Positions 42,489 through 52,639 of a stretch of 64,000 bases of DNA are shown piece by piece. The translations under genes and the position numbers were made by a program. Positions within the stretch are counted from its first letter, which is position 1, and every line of letters starts with the position of its first letter. Source of the stretch: Zobellia russellii. Its GTDB lineage: Bacteria > Bacteroidota > Bacteroidia > Flavobacteriales > Flavobacteriaceae. The notes under the pieces are model-generated. The model worked only from the letters and a program-made list of their open reading frames with translations, did not search any database and was not told where the DNA came from. The stretch covers positions 558,001 to 622,000 of the forward strand of contig NZ_JACSOI010000001.1 in the NCBI RefSeq assembly GCF_018728565.1. The letters run 5' to 3'.

Positions 42489-43478
42489 ATGAAAGTAGCC
42501 GTTGTAGGTGCCACTGGTATGGTTGGCGAGGTGATGCTCAAGGTGTTGAGCGAACGTAATTTTCCAATTACGGAATTGCTATTGGTCGCTTCTGAGCGCT
42601 CTGTAGGAAAAAAACTCTCTTATAAAGATAAAGAATATACCATAATTGGTTTGGCGGCTGCCGTAGCAGCAAAGCCGGACATTGCCATATTTTCAGCAGG
42701 AGGAGATACCTCTTTGGAATGGGCTCCTAAATTCGCTGAGGCCGGCACTACAGTTGTGGATAATTCCTCGGCTTGGAGAATGGACCCGACCAAGAAATTG
42801 GTGGTTCCTGAAATCAATGCGAGTGAATTGACCAAAGAAGACAAGATTATTGCTAACCCTAACTGTTCTACTATTCAGTTGGTTATGGCTTTGTCTCCGT
42901 TGCACAAGAAATACAAAATGAAGCGTGTGGTCATTTCAACATACCAATCGGTATCAGGAACAGGTGTTAAAGCCGTGCGTCAGTTAGAGAACGAAATGAC
43001 GGGCGTTCAAGGCGAAATGGCCTATCCTTATCCTATCAACAGAAATGCATTGCCTCATTGTGATGTTTTCTTGGAAAACGGGTATACTAAAGAAGAAATG
43101 AAGTTGGCTCGTGAGCCACAAAAAATATTGGATGACCGTAGTTTCTCCATCAGTGCTACGGCCGTTCGTATTCCTACTGCTGGAGGACATTCGGAATCGG
43201 TAAACGTTGAGTTTGAAAACGACTTTGATTTGAACGATGTTCGTAAACTGTTAAATGATACTCCTGGTGTTACCGTACAGGATAATCCGGATACCAACAC
43301 CTACCCTATGCCTATTTATGCGCATGATAAGGATGAAGTTTTTGTTGGCCGTATCCGTAGGGACGAGTCGCAACGCAATACATTAAATATGTGGATCGTT
43401 GCTGATAACTTGCGTAAGGGCGCTGCAACAAATGCGGTGCAAATTGCTGAGTATTTGTTAGAAAACCGTTTGGTATAA
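42489..43478 (+). CDS. asd: Aspartate-semialdehyde dehydrogenase
   Basis: NADPH-dependent step from aspartyl phosphate to aspartate semialdehyde, feeding lysine/diaminopimelate, threonine and methionine synthesis. N-terminal Rossmann loop VVGATGMVGEVML, catalytic cysteine in NPNCSTIQLVMAL (about 127), and the active-site His in PTAGGHSESVNVEF. 329 residues, complete. Confidence 0.95.
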   Translation: MKVAVVGATGMVGEVMLKVLSERNFPITELLLVASERSVGKKLSYKDKEYTIIGLAAAVAAKPDIAIFSAGGDTSLEWAPKFAEAGTTVVDNSSAWRMDPTKKLVVPEINASELTKEDKIIANPNCSTIQLVMALSPLHKKYKMKRVVISTYQSVSGTGVKAVRQLENEMTGVQGEMAYPYPINRNALPHCDVFLENGYTKEEMKLAREPQKILDDRSFSISATAVRIPTAGGHSESVNVEFENDFDLNDVRKLLNDTPGVTVQDNPDTNTYPMPIYAHDKDEVFVGRIRRDESQRNTLNMWIVADNLRKGAATNAVQIAEYLLENRLV

Positions 43479-43507
43479 AACATATATACTTTCTAAATTT
43501 TTAGTTA

Positions 43508-43543
43508 AAACCTATGCTGTGCAATGCCGGCATAGGTTTTTTT
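43508..43543 (+). terminator. Intrinsic terminator of asd
   Basis: Eight-base stem ACCTATGC / GCATAGGT with a 12-base loop and a run of T, 30 bases after asd. An ATG in frame with the next gene (43514) lies inside this hairpin, which argues against its use as a start. Confidence 0.8.
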
Positions 43544-43576
43544 ATGGTACTTTTAACGAATTTCAATAGTCAAATC

Positions 43577-45709
43577 ATGCAGAAATTCGTAGTACTTTTT
43601 TCTTTGGCTTCGGCTACTTTGGCCGGCCAAACATTGCCTAAAAACGAGAATCATATGGTGAAATATCCAAAGACCCGTAAATCGGAAACTGTAGACACTT
43701 ATTTTGGTACTCCCGTAGCTGACCCTTACCGTTGGTTGGAAGATGATATGAGTGATGAGACCGGTGCTTGGGTAAAAGCCCAAAATGAGGTTACTTTTAA
43801 TTATTTGGAAAAAATTCCGTTTCGGGAAGCATTGAAACAACGGTTGGAGAAGCTTTGGAACTATGAGAAATTAGGTTCTCCTTTTAAGGAAGGGAATTAT
43901 ACTTACTTCTATAAAAATAATGGTTTGCAGAACCAGTATGTGCTATACAGAAAACAAGGGGAGGGTAAGGAAGAAGTTTTCTTGGACCCGAATACCTTTT
44001 CTGAAGACGGAACTACATCTCTAGCTGGTTTAAGCTTTACAAAAGACGGTTCGCTTGCGGCCTATTTAATTTCGGAAGGTGGTAGCGATTGGAGAAAGGC
44101 CATTGTCATTAATGCCCAGACCATGGAAGTAGTTGAAGATACTCTTACGGATATTAAGTTCAGCGGAATTTCATGGAAAGGAAATGATGGGTTCTATTAC
44201 TCTAGTTATGATAAGCCGGAAGGAAGCGAACTTTCTGCAAAGACGGATCAGCACAAAGTTTATTACCATAAACTAGGGACTTCTCAAAAAGAAGATCAAT
44301 TGGTATATGGAGGAACGGAAGCCGAGAAGCATAGGTATATAGGGGCCTCAGTATCGGAGGATGAGCAATATCTGTTAATTTCCGCTGCTGTTTCAACGTC
44401 GGGTAACAAGTTGTTCATTAAGGACCTTTCACAGGAAAATAGTCCATTAGTGCCCATAGTTGAGGATACGGACTCGGATAATTATGTTATTGAAAATGAA
44501 GGGTCAAAACTATATATCGTTACCAATAGAAATGCACCCAACAAGAGAATTGTTACGGTAGATGCTGAAAATCCAGGAGAAGAGAATTGGGTTGATTTTA
44601 TCCCGGAAACCGAGAATGTACTGACTGCTGGTACGGGCGGTGGTTATTTCTTTGCGGAATATATGGTAGATGCTATTAGTAAAGTTTTTCAATATGATTA
44701 CGATGGCAAATTGATCCGTGAAGTGAAGCTTCCCGGGGTTGGGAGTGCTTCGGGATTTGGTGGTAAGAAAGAAAACAAAGAGTTTTACTTTTCATTTACC
44801 AACTATATTATTCCCGGTTCTTCCTTTAAGTACAATGTAGAAACTGGTGCATATACTTCTTATTGGACACCGGACATCGATTTTAATTCGGAGGGTTATG
44901 AATCCAACCAGGTGTTTTATACCTCTAAGGACGGCACTAAGGTTCCTATGATCATTACCCATAAAAAGGGATTGAAGTTGAATGGTAAGAACCCAACCAT
45001 TTTATATGGTTACGGTGGTTTTAACATCAGCCTAACACCTGCTTTTAGTATTGCCAATGCAGTTTGGTTGGAGCAGGGAGGCATATATGCGGTACCTAAC
45101 TTAAGGGGTGGTGGCGAATATGGAAAAAAATGGCATGACGCGGGTACCAAAATGAACAAGCAGAATGTTTTTGATGACTTTATTGCTGCAGGAGAGTATT
45201 TGATTGAAAATAAGTATACTTCTTCGGACTATCTGGCCGTTCGCGGTGGAAGCAACGGCGGACTTTTAGTAGGTGCTACCATGACCCAAAGACCAGATCT
45301 TATGAAAGTAGCTTTGCCTGCTGTTGGGGTTTTGGATATGTTAAGGTACCATACGTTTACTGCTGGTGCAGGCTGGGCGTATGATTACGGCACGTCTGAG
45401 GAGAGTAAGGAAATGTTTGAATACTTAAAAGGATATTCCCCCGTTCATACTATTAAAGAGGGAGTAGATTATCCTGCCACATTGGTTACTACCGGAGACC
45501 ATGATGATCGTGTAGTTCCGGCGCATAGTTTTAAATTTGCTGCGGAACTACAAGCCAAACAATCGGGAAAAACCCCTACCTTAATTCGTATAGAGACCAA
45601 TGCCGGTCACGGAGCAGGTACACCGGTAAGTAAAACTATTGAGCAATATGCCGATATTTTTGCATTTACCCTGTATAATATGGGTTTTGAGGCACTTCCG
45701 TATAAATAA
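43577..45709 (+). CDS. Prolyl oligopeptidase family serine protease (S9A)
   Basis: Exported peptidase that cleaves after proline in short peptides. I start at the ATG at 43577, which gives a signal-like N-terminus ([20 protein letters not shown]); an upstream ATG at 43514 lies in the asd terminator. A seven-bladed propeller (about 80-400) is followed by an alpha/beta hydrolase domain with nucleophile Ser in [11 protein letters not shown], Asp in [12 protein letters not shown] and His in NAGHGAGTP. 710 residues, complete. Likely helps use peptides in the periplasm. Confidence 0.93.
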   Translation: MQKFVVLFSLASATLAGQTLPKNENHMVKYPKTRKSETVDTYFGTPVADPYRWLEDDMSDETGAWVKAQNEVTFNYLEKIPFREALKQRLEKLWNYEKLGSPFKEGNYTYFYKNNGLQNQYVLYRKQGEGKEEVFLDPNTFSEDGTTSLAGLSFTKDGSLAAYLISEGGSDWRKAIVINAQTMEVVEDTLTDIKFSGISWKGNDGFYYSSYDKPEGSELSAKTDQHKVYYHKLGTSQKEDQLVYGGTEAEKHRYIGASVSEDEQYLLISAAVSTSGNKLFIKDLSQENSPLVPIVEDTDSDNYVIENEGSKLYIVTNRNAPNKRIVTVDAENPGEENWVDFIPETENVLTAGTGGGYFFAEYMVDAISKVFQYDYDGKLIREVKLPGVGSASGFGGKKENKEFYFSFTNYIIPGSSFKYNVETGAYTSYWTPDIDFNSEGYESNQVFYTSKDGTKVPMIITHKKGLKLNGKNPTILYGYGGFNISLTPAFSIANAVWLEQGGIYAVPNLRGGGEYGKKWHDAGTKMNKQNVFDDFIAAGEYLIENKYTSSDYLAVRGGSNGGLLVGATMTQRPDLMKVALPAVGVLDMLRYHTFTAGAGWAYDYGTSEESKEMFEYLKGYSPVHTIKEGVDYPATLVTTGDHDDRVVPAHSFKFAAELQAKQSGKTPTLIRIETNAGHGAGTPVSKTIEQYADIFAFTLYNMGFEALPYK

Positions 45710-45786
45710 ATTGCCTATTTCAAGAATTAAATACCGTTTGGACTTTTATTGACAAAAGAGTGCCTAGGTATACAGAACACGAATGT

Positions 45787-46767
45787 ATGTTACAAGTAGA
45801 TCATGTTTCCTTTAGTTATGACGATGGTACTTCCGTTTTGGAAAATATCAACCTAAAGGTGGCCAAAGGCGAACATGTTTCCATTATAGGAGAGAGCGGT
45901 TGTGGAAAAAGTACCCTCTTAAAAATCATTTACGGATTGCTTCATATTGAAGTGGGAGAGGTGTATTGGAACGAAACCCAAGTTTTAGGTCCACAGCATA
46001 ATCTTGTGCCGGGCGAACCGTACATGAAGTATTTATCACAGGATTTTGATTTGATGCCTTTCACTACGGTAGAGGAAAACATTAGTCAGTTCTTATCTGT
46101 TTTTGAACCTGAGGAGCTTCAAGAGCGTACGTTTGAGCTTTTGGAAATGATTGAAATGACCAAGTTTGCCCAAACCAAGGTAAAACTATTAAGTCGTGGT
46201 CAACAGCAGCGTGTGGCACTGGCTAGAGTTTTGGCCCAAGAGCCTAAAGTACTGTTGTTGGACGAGCCGTTTAGTAATATTGATAATTTTAGGAAGAACA
46301 GCTTACGGCGTAACCTTTTTGGCTATTTAAGACGTCAAAAAATAACTGTACTTACCGCTACACATGACCATATGGATATGCTTCCGTTTGCGGATAGGGT
46401 GGTTGTGCTCAAAGATAGGTTCATTGTGGCTAAGGATAGTCCTAAAAACCTATATGAGCACCCTAAGGACCTGTATGTAGCCTCCTTGTTCGGCGAAGCC
46501 AATAAAATTCCCATAAACATTGTAAAATCCTATGCGGATACCAAAAGGCGCATTATTGTATATGCCCATGAATTTAAGGTTTCCGGTAAATCCGGTTTAG
46601 AATGTGTGGTAAAAGGAGCTTATTACATGGGAGGTCATTATATGATCGTGGGGATTTATGAAGGTGAGGATATCTATTTTAACCATGACAAGCCTTTAGA
46701 GGTGGGAAAAGTAATTTTTCTGAATATTTCTTTGGAAACCATAAACCAGCGTATGGCCGATTCTTAA
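45787..46767 (+). CDS. Orphan ABC transporter ATP-binding protein
   Basis: ABC ATPase with Walker A GESGCGKSTLL, signature LSRGQQQRVALARVLAQEP, Walker B KVLLLDEPFSNID and His-loop THDH. An extra C-terminal domain (about 225-326) of the TOBE-like type follows. No permease gene is nearby, so it either energises a transporter coded elsewhere or has a non-transport role. I start at the ATG at 45787 (MLQVDHVSF); a GTG at 45760 is possible. Followed 3 bases later by arfB. Confidence 0.85.
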   Translation: MLQVDHVSFSYDDGTSVLENINLKVAKGEHVSIIGESGCGKSTLLKIIYGLLHIEVGEVYWNETQVLGPQHNLVPGEPYMKYLSQDFDLMPFTTVEENISQFLSVFEPEELQERTFELLEMIEMTKFAQTKVKLLSRGQQQRVALARVLAQEPKVLLLDEPFSNIDNFRKNSLRRNLFGYLRRQKITVLTATHDHMDMLPFADRVVVLKDRFIVAKDSPKNLYEHPKDLYVASLFGEANKIPINIVKSYADTKRRIIVYAHEFKVSGKSGLECVVKGAYYMGGHYMIVGIYEGEDIYFNHDKPLEVGKVIFLNISLETINQRMADS

Positions 46768-46770
46768 ACT

Positions 46771-47175
46771 ATGAACAAGGCCCAACTGATTCAAGAATTA
46801 ACTTTCAAAGCTGTAAGAAGCAGTGGTGCCGGAGGGCAGCATGTAAACAAGGTTTCTACTAAAATAGACCTTAGTTTTTCGGTTGAGGAATCTAACGGTC
46901 TTACCGCTATTGAGAAAGAACGTCTCTATAAGAAAATAGGCCATAGGCTAACCAAAGAAGGGGTGTTGCAAATGCAATGCGATGAAACCCGTAGTCAGCA
47001 TAGAAACAAAGAATTGGCCATTACCCGTTTTTTAAGCCTCATTGAAGACGCTTTAAAAGTTAAGAAAAAACGGCGGAAAACAAAGCCGTCACGATCTTCC
47101 ATTGAAAAACGGTTGAAGCATAAAAAGAAGAACGCCCAAAAGAAGACAAATAGAGGAAAGCCCCAAATGGATTAA
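46771..47175 (+). CDS. arfB: Alternative ribosome-rescue factor B (peptidyl-tRNA hydrolase)
   Basis: Frees ribosomes stalled on non-stop mRNA. The RF1-like GGQ motif is in GAGGQHVNKVSTKIDL (about 20-35), and the basic C-terminal tail (about 100-134) should enter the empty mRNA channel. 134 residues, complete. Three bases after the ABC ATPase gene; terminator overlaps its 3' end. Confidence 0.88.
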   Translation: MNKAQLIQELTFKAVRSSGAGGQHVNKVSTKIDLSFSVEESNGLTAIEKERLYKKIGHRLTKEGVLQMQCDETRSQHRNKELAITRFLSLIEDALKVKKKRRKTKPSRSSIEKRLKHKKKNAQKKTNRGKPQMD

Positions 47176-47194
47176 AACTCATTGGGGCTTTTTC
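47157..47194 (+). terminator. Intrinsic terminator of the ABC-arfB unit
   Basis: Perfect 10-base stem AAAGCCCCAA / TTGGGGCTTT followed by T. It overlaps the last codons of arfB. Confidence 0.85.
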
Positions 47195-47237
47195 TGTGGA
47201 ATTTAAAACCCACTACTCAACTAAACATCAACTATAA

Positions 47238-49718
47238 TTAAAACTCTTGCTTACCAAATTCACTGTCAATGAATTTGGATTTATTCTTGTTCTTATTGAA
47301 ATTGTAGGATAGGTTAAGCAGTACCATATCTACCTCATAAACATAGTTTGTGGTGGTAAAGAATTCACCTTCACGATAAGTGGTAATACGCTGTTCGTTC
47401 GTATCCAATAGTCCCAAATCTATATTTTGCCATTGTAGCGTAGCCGTCAATCGGTCATTTAAGAACGACTTTTTAAAGGTTAGGTTGGGCGAATAAAAAC
47501 GGGAATCTTCGCCCTGTGCCGTAATCCGTTCGGAGAGGTAATTAAAGGTGAATTGCAACGAAGCGGTTTCCGTAAAGTTATAGGTGCTGTTTGCGTTTAT
47601 GGAGTACACAAAAGAACTGCTGTCTATATTTCTACCATCATATTCGCCATCAATGGTATAATTGTAAAGGTTGGCTCCAATAAAGTTAGACCAGTTTTTG
47701 GTAGGTTTTAGCTGCGTGCCCAATTCAAGTCCAAGAGACTTTGCCTTTCCCACGTTTGAGTAGATGCGGTTTAGGATGGTGTCGTTATAGATGGTATTTA
47801 CTCTGTTCACCAAATTTTTGGTGTCGCGGTAATAGGCCGTGGCGAAGACCGAATTTCCGCCCTCAAAGTTTTTGCTGATACCCACTTCCAATAGGTCTAT
47901 AAATTCCGGTTTTAGGGTGGGGTCTCCCTGTTCCAAGGTTTCTGAGTGCTCACGTTCCGGAAAAGGGTTCATTTTAAAAGTGGCGGTGCGTTCTACCCTT
48001 TTGCTATAAGCGGCCTTCAATTTTAGATGGTTCTCAAATGTATATTGAACTGATGCCGATGGAAACGGTTTTACATAGTCATAGGTATAGGTAGTGTCAA
48101 TAAGACCTTGTTTGTCACGAAGATCAAGTTCGCGATCCATAGCCTCAATACGCACACCTGCAGCATACTCCCATTTATCCTTGACACCTGTTAATTGCGC
48201 ATAACCGGAATGGATGCTCCTTTGAAGGTCAACTTCGCTGGAAAATTCGGGAACTAGCTCAAAAACGTCACCGGTAGTATCATCCTTTCTTTCATATACG
48301 AAATCACCTGTATGGTCCAAGTTTCGGTATTGGTAACCGGTTTCTAGTTGGCCAATTGCAAATGGTTTCCAGGCATAGTCCAATGATAGACGAATACCGT
48401 TAAGCGGGTTGTCATTGGTGTTGTATTCCTGTTGGTATACAATGTTCCTATCGGGTTGGCCCAAGTTGTCACTTTCGGTAGGCCCCCCTAACAGGGTGTA
48501 TTCGTATAAAAAGGAAGTAGATAATTTTGAAGTATTTTCAAAAATATGGGAATAGTCAAAGCTTCCCAACACAAAATCACTTTTTCGGGTTCTAAGGTTG
48601 TGGTTATAATACTGAAAAGTATAAAAACGTTCTCCACCAGCAGCAGGGGTAATCCCGTGGTTGTCAAAATATACGATATCGGCTAGACGATCCTTTTTTC
48701 TTTTCCCCCCGTAAAAACCTAGTGAATAGGTGTTTTTATCATCTGGCGCATAGTCTACAGTAAACCTTCCACTGTAATTAATTTCATCAAAACTGCGCTC
48801 TCCGCTAGAAGGAAATTGGGTAAGGGTGTCATTTATGATGGTAAAAATATCACCTTCACGTCTGCCGCCAAGATCGTTACGTTGGTAGCTGGCACCCATA
48901 GAGATATTCCAATCGCCTTTACGAATGTTATACGTGGCATCTGCGCCGTAACGTTGGTGTACCTTATCATTGCCATACGTTTCAATAGAGGGGAGACCAC
49001 CTTTAATATTGATCTGGGCAAAAGTGCCGTCTGCAGCACCTTTTTTGGTGATGATGTTCATAATACCCGCTTTACCCTCAGGATCATATTTGGCCGAGGG
49101 GGCGGTAATTACTTCAACCCGCTCAATGGCATTGGCCGGAAGTTGGTTCAATAAATTGGAAGCATTTCCTTGCACGGGGTTTCCGTTGAGCAATACTACA
49201 AATCCGGTACTCCCACGAACACTTATTTCACCCTGTCCGTCCACACTTACCGAGGGTATATTCCTAACCACATCCATGGCACTTCCTCCAAGGCTGTTCT
49301 GGAACTTTTTGGTGTCAAAAACCTGTCGGTCTATTTTGTTGATAACGGTTGCCCGTTCGCCTTTAACGACCACTTCTTCAAGTTGGGTGCCACCAATACT
49401 TAAGGTTATGGTTCCTAGGTCAACACCTTTTCGGTTCTGTACGGTAATATCTTTTATGGTCTTGGTTTCAAAACCAATAAAAGAAGCTTCTAGGTAGTAA
49501 GTTCCGTTTTTAATATTGTCTATGGAGAAGAAACCGTTTAGGTCCGTAATGACCCCGGTAACCAATTCTCCGTTATCCTGGTTAAAGACGGCAGCGGTGG
49601 CGTATTCTAACGGATAATCATTATCCCCGTCCGTAATTTTACCGGTTATTTGCGCCGATACCGAAAGCGGAATTATAGTGATTAGAAATACAAATAGATG
49701 AAAAGACTTCATGTTCAA
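47238..49718 (-). CDS. TonB-dependent-receptor-like outer membrane protein
   Basis: Outer membrane beta-barrel of 826 residues with signal peptide (to SAQ, about 23), a carboxypeptidase-regulatory-like domain (about 24-110), a plug (about 125-225, with NSLGGSAMDVVRNIPSVSVD) and a large barrel. It differs from SusC/RagA: no SusD partner follows and the SusC plug signature is absent. Imported compound unknown. An AraC regulator gene lies upstream on the same strand (69 bases), suggesting control by it. Confidence 0.88.
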   Translation of the reverse strand: MNMKSFHLFVFLITIIPLSVSAQITGKITDGDNDYPLEYATAAVFNQDNGELVTGVITDLNGFFSIDNIKNGTYYLEASFIGFETKTIKDITVQNRKGVDLGTITLSIGGTQLEEVVVKGERATVINKIDRQVFDTKKFQNSLGGSAMDVVRNIPSVSVDGQGEISVRGSTGFVVLLNGNPVQGNASNLLNQLPANAIERVEVITAPSAKYDPEGKAGIMNIITKKGAADGTFAQINIKGGLPSIETYGNDKVHQRYGADATYNIRKGDWNISMGASYQRNDLGGRREGDIFTIINDTLTQFPSSGERSFDEINYSGRFTVDYAPDDKNTYSLGFYGGKRKKDRLADIVYFDNHGITPAAGGERFYTFQYYNHNLRTRKSDFVLGSFDYSHIFENTSKLSTSFLYEYTLLGGPTESDNLGQPDRNIVYQQEYNTNDNPLNGIRLSLDYAWKPFAIGQLETGYQYRNLDHTGDFVYERKDDTTGDVFELVPEFSSEVDLQRSIHSGYAQLTGVKDKWEYAAGVRIEAMDRELDLRDKQGLIDTTYTYDYVKPFPSASVQYTFENHLKLKAAYSKRVERTATFKMNPFPEREHSETLEQGDPTLKPEFIDLLEVGISKNFEGGNSVFATAYYRDTKNLVNRVNTIYNDTILNRIYSNVGKAKSLGLELGTQLKPTKNWSNFIGANLYNYTIDGEYDGRNIDSSSFVYSINANSTYNFTETASLQFTFNYLSERITAQGEDSRFYSPNLTFKKSFLNDRLTATLQWQNIDLGLLDTNEQRITTYREGEFFTTTNYVYEVDMVLLNLSYNFNKNKNKSKFIDSEFGKQEF

Positions 49719-49787
49719 TAGGTTTGGTATTAATTAGGTGTCGAAATTACGCTTAACCCCTATTGAATTATGGTCTGTTTGAAAAAG

Positions 49788-50609
49788 TTAAGGTACGATC
49801 GCTACTTTTTTAAACTGTAGTGGTGTTTGTCCATCATGTCGTTTAAAGTATTTTACAAAGTGGGAAACATCCGTAAAGTCAAACGCATAGGCAATTTCAG
49901 TAACTGAGAGATCGGTGTAAAGCAACAAGCGCTTGGTTTCTTTTAAAATATGGTCTGCAATTACGGCAGAAGCGGTCTTCTCATGCTTTCTTTTGCAGAG
50001 GGCATTTAGGTTTTGTGCCGTGGTGTTCAGCTTCTGGGCATAGTAGGCCACATCGTTTTTGAGTTTGGTTTGCAGCAACTCATCAAAACGTTCTTCCAGA
50101 TTGTTGGTAGATACGGTTTCATCTAGTTCTACATACGTCAATATTTTAGAGAATAGAGCTTTGAGAACCCCTTCTACCAGAATATCTCTGCTGGCACAAT
50201 TTTCCTTGATTTCTTTGGATGCGATTTCAAAAAGTGATTGAATACTGGCATCATAAGATGGGTTGATTACCCTTTTGTTACCCAGCTGTTTTAGTTGTAG
50301 ATTAATATGCTTGTCCAATGTCTTTTCTAAAAACCCTTCCTTAATAATAATTACAAAGCCTTCAGGAACGGTATCTATTTCCCAGTGGTGTACTTCATCC
50401 TTTTTAATGATAAATATTACTGGCGGCTCTATGGCGTACCCGGTCTCGTCCATATAATGCATTCCACTACCTGCACTAAAATAAACCAACTCCATATACT
50501 TGTTGTGGCGGTGCGGTTTGGTGTAGCGCTTATTAACATCAAAGGGCTCGATCTTAATATCTGCCAAAGCAGAGATTTTGGTATAGGTTTTAATTTTGGT
50601 ACGTATCAA
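49788..50609 (-). CDS. AraC-family transcriptional regulator
   Basis: 273 residues with an N-terminal cupin-like effector domain (about 20-110, with KPHRHNKYMELVYFSAGSG) and a C-terminal pair of helix-turn-helices (about 180-270, with DLSVTEIAYAFDFTDVSHFV and FKRHDGQTPLQFK). Ligand unknown. The outer membrane receptor gene follows on the same strand. The N-terminal histidines resemble metal-site cupins. Confidence 0.9.
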   Translation of the reverse strand: MIRTKIKTYTKISALADIKIEPFDVNKRYTKPHRHNKYMELVYFSAGSGMHYMDETGYAIEPPVIFIIKKDEVHHWEIDTVPEGFVIIIKEGFLEKTLDKHINLQLKQLGNKRVINPSYDASIQSLFEIASKEIKENCASRDILVEGVLKALFSKILTYVELDETVSTNNLEERFDELLQTKLKNDVAYYAQKLNTTAQNLNALCKRKHEKTASAVIADHILKETKRLLLYTDLSVTEIAYAFDFTDVSHFVKYFKRHDGQTPLQFKKVAIVP

Positions 50610-50835
50610 ATGGACTGATTTTTAACAAGACGTTTTTGCTCATAATCTGTGTAACCTACACAAAGATCAGTAGTACAGGTCTTGTTGTTCAAGCTAAGTA
50701 TAAAGATAATAGATAGAACAGGTATTCACTGCCTTGGGATGATCGTAAATTCTAACACAAAGTGTTTAATTTGTAGCACTTTGGTGTAAATATTTAAAGT
50801 AATGTTAAAATATTTAGACTTAAAAGGTGTGTTTC

Positions 50836-51936
50836 TTAAAATTCAAATTTAAGTTGTACGGAAACGGACTCCTTTTCAGAATTCTTTTTTTCTTTTTCTG
50901 TGTTGAGGTTGGCTAGAGAAATACCCAGCAGTCGTACGGAATTTTGCAATTTCTCCTGATATAAAAGTTCCTTTGCCGTTTCTAGGATAAGGCTTTTGGC
51001 GGAGATAAAATAGCTCAGGGTCTTGCTTCGTGTGTTTAGTGTAAAATCGCTGTATTTGATTTTTAAGGTCACGGTCTTTCCCGCAATGTTGGCCTTCTTT
51101 AAGCGTTTTTCCAGTTCTTCTGCAATATGCTCCAAACGTTCAAGCATGAACACTTCACTACTTAGGTTTTCGTTAAAAGTGCGCTCCGCACCAACAGATT
51201 TTGGAATACGGTGGGGTTTAACCTCGCTTGTATGAATACCACGCACCACGTTGTAGTAGTAACTTCCGCTTTTTCCAAAATTGTCTTCTAAAAATTCTAT
51301 TGGCTTTTGTTTTAGGTCTTTACCGGTAAAAATGCCCAGTTTATACATTTTTTCGGCCGTAACCTTTCCTACACCATAGAATTTTCGGATTTCCAGTTCT
51401 TCCAAAAACTCCAATACTTCTTCTGGGTTAACCGTTTTTTGTCCGTTGGGTTTATTAATATCACTGGCAACCTTGGCAATGAATTTATTGATGGAAATTC
51501 CTGCGGAAGCATTGAGGCCGGTAGTCTCAAAAATTCGTTGCCGGATTTCCTTGGCCATCATTGTTGCCGACGGATTTCCTTTTTTGTTCACGGTAACATC
51601 AAGATAGGCTTCATCCAAGGAAAGCGGTTCTACCAGGTCTGTATACTCATGAAAAATGCCACGTATTATTTTTGATATTTCCTTGTACCTGTCAAAACGG
51701 GCCTTTACAAATATAAGTTCAGGGCAATTACGCTGGGCCACTACACTGCTCATGGCACTACGAACCCCAAATTTTCTAGCTTCATAGCTAGCAGCTGCCA
51801 CCACACCCCTTTTAGAGCTACCGCCAACGGCAATGGGCTTCCCGCGTAGGTCTGGATTGTCCAATTGCTCCACGGAGGCATAAAAGGCATCCATGTCTAC
51901 ATGAATAATTTTTCGCAATGGAAAATCGTTTGGCAT
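50836..51936 (-). CDS. dinB: DNA polymerase IV (Y family)
   Basis: Error-prone translesion polymerase. Catalytic acidic residues in HVDMDAFYASVEQ and SLDEAYLDVT, helix-hairpin-helix region FYGVGKVTAEKMYKLGIFTG and little-finger domain. 366 residues. A C-terminal beta-clamp motif is expected in VSVQLKFEF. Divergent from the Rossmann gene by 28 bases. Confidence 0.93.
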   Translation of the reverse strand: MPNDFPLRKIIHVDMDAFYASVEQLDNPDLRGKPIAVGGSSKRGVVAAASYEARKFGVRSAMSSVVAQRNCPELIFVKARFDRYKEISKIIRGIFHEYTDLVEPLSLDEAYLDVTVNKKGNPSATMMAKEIRQRIFETTGLNASAGISINKFIAKVASDINKPNGQKTVNPEEVLEFLEELEIRKFYGVGKVTAEKMYKLGIFTGKDLKQKPIEFLEDNFGKSGSYYYNVVRGIHTSEVKPHRIPKSVGAERTFNENLSSEVFMLERLEHIAEELEKRLKKANIAGKTVTLKIKYSDFTLNTRSKTLSYFISAKSLILETAKELLYQEKLQNSVRLLGISLANLNTEKEKKNSEKESVSVQLKFEF

Positions 51937-51964
51937 ACTGCAAAATTAAGTTATATTTAGTTGG

Positions 51965-52639
51965 ATGGAAACACAAAGAAAAACAGCAATAGTACTAGGG
52001 GCAACCGGTCTTACCGGAGGCATTTTGCTTCAGCTTTTATTAGCAGATGACCGTTATGAAAAGGTAAAACTGTTTTCCCGTTCCACCGTGGGCGTTTCCC
52101 ATGATAAATTGGAAGAGCACTTGGGCGATTTAATGCAACTGGAGCAGTTTATATCCCATTTTACCGGAGACGAGGTTTTCTGCTGCATCGGTACTACCAA
52201 ATCCAAAACACCCAACAAAACGGTGTATAAGGGTATTGATTACGGAATTCCCGTAGCGGCTGCAAAGCTTTCCCATTCCAATGGAATCCCCACTTTTCTA
52301 GTAGTTTCCGCAATGGGGGCGAATGCAAAAAGCAGTGTTTTTTATAATCGGGTAAAGGGTGAAATGGAAGATGCCGTTTTGGCCGAGGAAATTATGAACA
52401 CCTATATCTTTAGACCTTCCTTAATTGGTGGCAAACGAGAAGAAAAGCGAATGGGAGAATTTTTGTTCAAGCAGCTTATGAAAGTAGTGAACCTTGTTTT
52501 GGCGGGTCCGTTGGAGAAATACCGCTCCATTAAGCCGGAAGCCATTGCGGAAGCTATGTTGACTGTGGCAAATTCAGGATATGAGGAGCGTATAATAGAA
52601 TCTGATAAGATTAAAAAAATAGCAACAGAAAGTGATTGA
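51965..52639 (+). CDS. NAD(P)-binding Rossmann-fold oxidoreductase-like protein
   Basis: 224 residues with the nucleotide loop VLGATGLTGGILLQLL at the N-terminus, of the atypical SDR/NAD(P)H-binding group (like YwnB/HTATIP2). The catalytic Tyr-x3-Lys is not clear: YNRVKGEMEDAV is the best candidate. Function unknown. It overlaps the CYTH gene by 8 bases. Confidence 0.82.
   Translation: METQRKTAIVLGATGLTGGILLQLLLADDRYEKVKLFSRSTVGVSHDKLEEHLGDLMQLEQFISHFTGDEVFCCIGTTKSKTPNKTVYKGIDYGIPVAAAKLSHSNGIPTFLVVSAMGANAKSSVFYNRVKGEMEDAVLAEEIMNTYIFRPSLIGGKREEKRMGEFLFKQLMKVVNLVLAGPLEKYRSIKPEAIAEAMLTVANSGYEERIIESDKIKKIATESD

Noticed and set aside
45751-45785. Enterobacterial-type promoter (TTGACA) before the ABC ATPase
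   Set aside because: Bacteroidota use a different consensus and the -10 partner is poor; likely coincidence.
51704-51713. Another TTTACAAATA core inside dinB
   Set aside because: Lies within coding sequence, has no palindromic second half, and about one chance copy is expected in the window.
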